64,000 nucleotides of DNA from Variovorax sp. J2L1-78. GTDB lineage: Bacteria > Pseudomonadota > Gammaproteobacteria > Burkholderiales > Burkholderiaceae_C. The notes beneath the pieces were generated by a model. It saw only the letters and a list, made by a program, of their open reading frames with translations. It made no database searches and was not told where the DNA came from. The stretch is from assembly GCF_030317205.1 (NCBI RefSeq), contig NZ_JASZYB010000003.1:806001-870000 (forward strand). Direction: 5' to 3'. Position numbers and translations under genes: made by a program. Each line of letters begins with the position of its first letter. Position 1 is the stretch's first letter. Below are positions 60,286 through 64,000 of the stretch, in pieces.

Positions 60286-61695
60286 CTAAGGTGCTAATGC
60301 CACTGCCGGATCGCCAAGCAGGACAAGCGTCTGAATGTCGCGTGCAACCAGCGTGTGATAAAGCACCGCAGCCTTCCCGGCTTCTTGCCCGTCGAAGGTC
60401 AGTCGCGCCGCGTCCCAAGACGCGAAGTGGCTTGCCGCATTCGCATACCAACCGCGGAGTGCATGTCCAATCGGTGCAGACAGAAACAGCTCGTTATAAA
60501 GGCAATCGACCAAGGAGGAGGTCAGGAACTGGCCCGTCGCCGGCTGGCGTACGGTCCAGTCAAATGTGGGTTCGACGTGGCCAACAAACGCGCGCGCCGG
60601 CTTGGCCGCGCTGAGAAGTGCAAGTGGCAGGGGTGCCACCTGTCCACCTAGCTCGCCGACCGCCTGCAGCATCTGGCGCGCCGGCGAATCACTAAAGAGA
60701 TCGCTGAAGACAGAACCGCTGTCCGCGCCGGCGGCACAACACGCATGGGCGTACCAAATCGCGCCGTCGGGCTTCCAAGCCGCCAGCAGCGCTGCGAGAG
60801 GTAGGGGCTGGAAGGACCGGTCGACCGGTAGGCCTAGCTGGGATGCCATTTGGTCGCGGTCGGTGAGAGGCCCCGTCATGCCGTGGCTCGTGGTGACCAC
60901 GACACCAGGTCGGACCGATGCGAGAGCCTCGGTCAAGCGCGCATGCGTCGCATCGGCTGCCCCGACGTGCACCGCTTTGGCCTGTAGGTCCGTGTCGCCT
61001 GCGTATTTGCGGGCGAGTTCGTCGGCGATCGCCACACGTAGCAGGTGCGAGATGTCGTCCTCGCCGTGATCCACGCCCCAGACCACTGTCGCGTGCGGGT
61101 CGGCACCGGCACCGGTCCAGTCATCAAGACAAGCTTGCACGTACGGCGCAAGCAGCTGCTCATCCTTTAGTGGGTGAAAAGGCAGCCGCCCAACGTTGCG
61201 ATTGAGAGCGAGGATGTACTGCAGCGTCCAAGGCAGCTCGCCTGCGGTGGGTCTTCCCACCATCAGCAGGTATCGAGGAATGTCGCCGACGTTCTTGCCG
61301 ACCGGGCTACCGGCCAGATCGAGATCTTTGCGGTTCGAATAGTCTCGCAGCAGTGTCAGGCGGAAATCGGACGCAGGCCTGTAGCGAAGCACGACTCTGT
61401 TCTGACGCTTGTCGAGCAGCAATCGCAACAATGGACAGAGGTCCTCGTTGTTCGCGAACTGCTCAGGGGTAAAGCCCGGCTGCTCGGCGACTAGCAGGGC
61501 CCAGCCCACGCGGGGGTCCAGGAAATCGCGGGGATTCGCGGACGGCGGTGGTTTGAGGAAACGGGCGATCGGGCTCGGTGGCGTGCGCAGCGCCCAGCGC
61601 GAACTCGTTGCCGAGACAACACCCCGCGCGCAGGCGGTGCCGCCCGCGTATGCGTTGAGCGTGACTTCGCCGGGCCGCACGTTCGGCTCAAACAA
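60286..61695 (-). CDS. Caspase-fold (clan CD) peptidase-like protein with intact His/Cys
   Basis: A 469-aa protein. The hallmark of clan CD peptidases, a hydrophobic strand ending in His-Gly and another ending in Ala-Cys, is visible: VVVTTSHGMTG (His271) and AIWYAHACCAAGADSG (Cys319). The strand order and the later FVGHVEPTFDW fit a CHAT or C25-like caspase fold. The N-terminal ~140 residues are uncharacterised (VGWALLVAEQ, RQNRVVLRYRP). Start is a TTG at 61695 supported by GGAGG six bases upstream; it overlaps the stop of the CHAT gene by 8 bp, so translation is coupled. It is the last gene of the operon. Target and activator are unknown. Confidence 0.7.
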   Translation of the reverse strand: MFEPNVRPGEVTLNAYAGGTACARGVVSATSSRWALRTPPSPIARFLKPPPSANPRDFLDPRVGWALLVAEQPGFTPEQFANNEDLCPLLRLLLDKRQNRVVLRYRPASDFRLTLLRDYSNRKDLDLAGSPVGKNVGDIPRYLLMVGRPTAGELPWTLQYILALNRNVGRLPFHPLKDEQLLAPYVQACLDDWTGAGADPHATVVWGVDHGEDDISHLLRVAIADELARKYAGDTDLQAKAVHVGAADATHARLTEALASVRPGVVVTTSHGMTGPLTDRDQMASQLGLPVDRSFQPLPLAALLAAWKPDGAIWYAHACCAAGADSGSVFSDLFSDSPARQMLQAVGELGGQVAPLPLALLSAAKPARAFVGHVEPTFDWTVRQPATGQFLTSSLVDCLYNELFLSAPIGHALRGWYANAASHFASWDAARLTFDGQEAGKAAVLYHTLVARDIQTLVLLGDPAVALAP

Positions 61696-63034
61696 GCTGA
61701 GCCTCCAGGTGCTGGATCTGAGCGTCGAACTCCGCGCGCATCTGCGCTTTCAGTAAATCGGACAGGGGATGCTGCATGGCAGCGTCACGTTCCTTCTTGA
61801 GTTGCTCAACCTCACCCTGCAAGCGTCGCCGCGTTTCGTCGGACAGCGCACCTTGACCACGGATGATGGTGAATGGCTCGGTACGCGCATAGAGGAGCGG
61901 GACCAACCAACGCTTCGTGTTGCATGCGGCAGCACTGCCGCCAGCGATATGCACCCGCACGCGCTGCAGAAAGCGTGCCCACTCAACCTCGTGGCGCGCA
62001 CTGATCGGTAGGCTAGCCAACGTCTCGAAGGCGGCTGCATAGAAGTGCTGCGACATCTCGCGTGCCTCCACGGTCGTGACCGGCTCGCGCATGCCGATCA
62101 CAGCTGGGAATCCCCAGCGTACCAGCCGATTCGCAAGATTCTTGGCATCGCTGCTCATGGACGCGCTGTTGCAGGCATTCAGAGCGATCGCCCACACACT
62201 TTCGTTCGGGTCACCTTCCTGGCGGAAGTCGCGCGCGTTCAGCTCAATCGAGCCTCCCTTGCCAGCCTCGACATCAGCGACGGTACTGATGCGCAACAGC
62301 GGAACCTCTTCACCGGAACCATGGGCAAACAGATGCAGCAAATGAGGGCGCGAGTCGCGGATGCGCTTCAGCAGAGCCAGCGCGTTCCCAACGATCGGCG
62401 CCCATGTCACGCTCACATTGGGAGGAAAGTTTGCTGTCTCAATCGCCGCCTTCAGGTCCGGGTCGCAGCCAAATACTGACACTGAGACGCCGAGGTTCTG
62501 AGCCTCAGGCGATCGTATCGCCGCCTCTAGGCTGCCCCATTCGAGGGCCTGTTCGCGCGCACCTCCGTCGTCCCACCAAGCACCAAGGACGCAAGTGATG
62601 CGCAGTGGAGGGGTGAATACGACTTCTCTCTTTACTGCGCCCTGCACTTGATCAGGGGGAAGCACGCGGGCGATCGGCGCGTTAGCGTCCAGCGCAAGAA
62701 AGTCCCCTTGCGTGTCGACAAGCGACTCCCACGGAAGCGCTTCCGCTGGCGAGGTATCGATTTGGAGGTGTAGCGACTGTAGCGGCCGATCCGCCATGTC
62801 AAGCCAAGCTCCGAGGACGGACTTCACCGCTTCGTGGCTGAGCAAATCGTCGCGCAGCCGCATCCCTGCCTTGCGCACATCAGGGCTGGGCAGCGGCATC
62901 AGGAACTCCGTGTCGCTGGGAAGACTTTTCAGCTTCACAAGGCGGCCGCCGTTCGCGACCCCCCGTGGCTCTTCGAGATGGAAGGAAACTTTTCCTTCTT
63001 CGTCCTCCTGAAACCGGATCAGTGTGCGACTCAC
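61688..63034 (-). CDS. CHAT domain protease-like protein
   Basis: A 448-aa CHAT protein (caspase HetF associated with TPR). Catalytic His238 is in LLHLFAHGSGEEV and Cys288 in IALNACNSASM, both exactly placed, with VIGMREPVT and the later FYAAAFETL helix. The N-terminal ~140 residues carry LRDDLLSHEAVKSVLGAWL and LHLQIDTSPAEALPWESLVD, the usual CHAT lead-in. The C terminus is a coiled coil (RLQGEVEQLKKERDAAM). The GTG at 63034 overlaps the upstream stop (GTGA); a TTG at 63043 is possible. CHAT proteases act in bacterial gasdermin and type III-E CRISPR defence; no gasdermin is in view here. Confidence 0.85.
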   Translation of the reverse strand: MSRTLIRFQEDEEGKVSFHLEEPRGVANGGRLVKLKSLPSDTEFLMPLPSPDVRKAGMRLRDDLLSHEAVKSVLGAWLDMADRPLQSLHLQIDTSPAEALPWESLVDTQGDFLALDANAPIARVLPPDQVQGAVKREVVFTPPLRITCVLGAWWDDGGAREQALEWGSLEAAIRSPEAQNLGVSVSVFGCDPDLKAAIETANFPPNVSVTWAPIVGNALALLKRIRDSRPHLLHLFAHGSGEEVPLLRISTVADVEAGKGGSIELNARDFRQEGDPNESVWAIALNACNSASMSSDAKNLANRLVRWGFPAVIGMREPVTTVEAREMSQHFYAAAFETLASLPISARHEVEWARFLQRVRVHIAGGSAAACNTKRWLVPLLYARTEPFTIIRGQGALSDETRRRLQGEVEQLKKERDAAMQHPLSDLLKAQMRAEFDAQIQHLEAQLV

Positions 63035-64000
63035 AGGGTCCAACTATCGTTCGCCGTCGCGCCGGTAGCAGCGGCCTCCGCATTGAACACGGTAAGCACC
63101 ATACCAACCTCGCCTACCCGCTCCACCGCGCTTACATCATCCGATTGCGCCGTATATTTGGCGACAAGGTCAGAGGTGAAGCGCAGTGCGTCAAGCACGC
63201 CAGCGTCGCGAGCTGAATCCCGGTCGGCCTCGGGCATCGAGGCAATTCCAGCGATGGTCTTTTCAAGCCGCCGCTGATGCGCGCTGACCCACGATGGTAT
63301 GTCCTGGGGGGCGGGCAAGCTCCGATAGAGCCTTTGTGGCGAGCCGTCTTCGAGCAACTTTTGCATGCGTATGTCGAGGGCATCACCAACTGAGCGCGTG
63401 CCCCATGACGGATGGCTGGTGACGGTGAGTGCAGGCGAGTACGGAACGTTCGGCGGAGGCGAATAGCCGCGCGCGAAGATGTGCACGTATCCTTCACGCA
63501 AAGCCCTGGCCCAGGCGTCATCGCCTGAAGCCCGATCAGCGGCGATGTCGTGCAGGATTGACGGCACGTTCAAGCCGCGGCTGACCTCGCTGTACAACAT
63601 GCGAAGGCCCAGAGGCGAACTGTTACCGGGCGGCGAGCTGAATGTGACGGCCCAAGCGCCGACCTGCTCCAGGAAGAAGTTAATCTCGCGCGAGCCGATC
63701 AACCGAGAGCCAGCATCTTCGAGCCCGGGCGTTTCCGAGCTGGCGAAACGTAAGCCAGGGCGGCTGCGGCCGAGATACCCTGCATTGATGAAATGAACAG
63801 CGTCGAGTGAGAGGTTGCCCAACGCGCCGCGCATCCATACAAGCCACGGATGCTCGAGCCGGTCAGCCACATCTATTCCGTTGCTCTCGCTTTCCACCGG
63901 GTTCGATTGCAGGTACAGCTGCGCTTCCTCCGCTCGGTAGAAGCGGATGGACGTGTCAAGGTCCACCAGCCCGCCGCGATCGCGCAGTGCCGTATGGAAG
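63031..64000 (-). CDS. CHAT-like protein lacking the catalytic His and Cys, partial
   Basis: The first visible gene of the operon enters from the right edge; its start is outside the window. The visible 322 codons include a CHAT-like core: LDAVHFINAGYLG, LIGSREINFFLEQVGAWAV, TFSSPPGNSSPLGLRML. In active relatives the first strand ends in His-Gly and the GAWAV strand leads to a Cys. Here His is replaced by Ala (NAG) and the Cys position by Ser-Ser-Pro-Pro, so this looks like a pseudoprotease. The C-terminal ~100 residues are helical (HQRRLEKTIAGIASM). It is coupled to the active CHAT gene by a GTGA overlap, suggesting a regulator or scaffold of that enzyme. Confidence 0.7.
   Translation of the reverse strand, partial: FHTALRDRGGLVDLDTSIRFYRAEEAQLYLQSNPVESESNGIDVADRLEHPWLVWMRGALGNLSLDAVHFINAGYLGRSRPGLRFASSETPGLEDAGSRLIGSREINFFLEQVGAWAVTFSSPPGNSSPLGLRMLYSEVSRGLNVPSILHDIAADRASGDDAWARALREGYVHIFARGYSPPPNVPYSPALTVTSHPSWGTRSVGDALDIRMQKLLEDGSPQRLYRSLPAPQDIPSWVSAHQRRLEKTIAGIASMPEADRDSARDAGVLDALRFTSDLVAKYTAQSDDVSAVERVGEVGMVLTVFNAEAAATGATANDSWTL

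Noticed and set aside
59922..60289. Short plus-strand frames before the CHAT operon
   Set aside because: They overlap each other, lack ribosome sites and have random composition.
63031..64000. The right-edge protein as an active CHAT protease
   Set aside because: The strand that should end in His-Gly reads INAG and no Cys follows GAWAV, so both catalytic positions are lost.

Overview
The window is a chromosomal segment of a high-GC betaproteobacterium, most likely of the family Comamonadaceae (Variovorax/Acidovorax-like). This rests on family-level protein resemblance: two MKKSLVALAALALAGA-type general porins, a paired cyanophycin synthetase locus, the glmU-Lrp-glmS order, and a split type II secretion locus with gspC divergent from gspG. 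No database search was possible. Most of the window is well-packed core genome. From about 55.9 kb the base composition drops by eye and the genes become unfamiliar, so that end looks like an accessory island.

Layout. 0-5.1 kb: the end of glmU, an Lrp/AsnC regulator, glmS (UDP-GlcNAc supply), a DUF3883-like protein and two small ORFs. 5.3-13.0 kb: a cyanophycin locus, with two cyanophycin synthetases in tandem (one with a degenerate Mur-ligase P-loop) divergent from an ABC exporter and a DUF1854 protein. 13.1-20.2 kb: queC, a YddA/SbmA-type ABC protein, a Tat-exported phospholipase C, a small lipoprotein and an alkaline-phosphatase-fold/LamG lipoprotein. 20.4-32.5 kb: a 5'-nucleotidase and a nearly complete type II secretion system, gspGHIJKLMNDEF on the minus strand and gspC on the plus strand. 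The phospholipase and the phosphatase-like protein next door are plausible substrates. 32.5-39.9 kb: ilvA, a lone tyrosine recombinase, then two porin genes pointing outward around osmC and coq7. 40.0-47.0 kb: a dipeptide/oligopeptide ABC importer operon with an embedded M20 amidohydrolase. 47.0-53.7 kb: zwf, a HAD phosphatase, a lipocalin, tal, pgi, DUF805 and an exported MsrA. 53.8-56.0 kb: groES-groEL behind a CIRCE operator. 56-64 kb: a HAD hydrolase, two unusual membrane/exported proteins, and an operon of three caspase-fold (CHAT / clan CD) genes running off the right edge.

Two loci deserve most attention. (1) The two porin genes share a perfect 255-bp inverted repeat covering the end of the signal peptide and the start of the barrel. 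The left copy has lost its promoter, ribosome binding site, ATG and first codons and sits behind a strong terminator; the right copy is intact. Inversion of the 1.6-kb segment between them would move the only expression cassette from one porin to the other. A solitary tyrosine recombinase lies beside the silent copy and a candidate ~90-nt sRNA lies at the segment's left end. This looks like an undescribed two-state porin switch. (2) The terminal operon encodes a CHAT-like protein that has lost its catalytic residues, a CHAT protein with His and Cys intact, and a second His/Cys caspase-fold protein, all translationally coupled. Convergent to it is a small exported 2-TM protein, which is divergent from a membrane-anchored repeat protein. 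It is a candidate for an uncharacterised protease-relay (defence-type) system.
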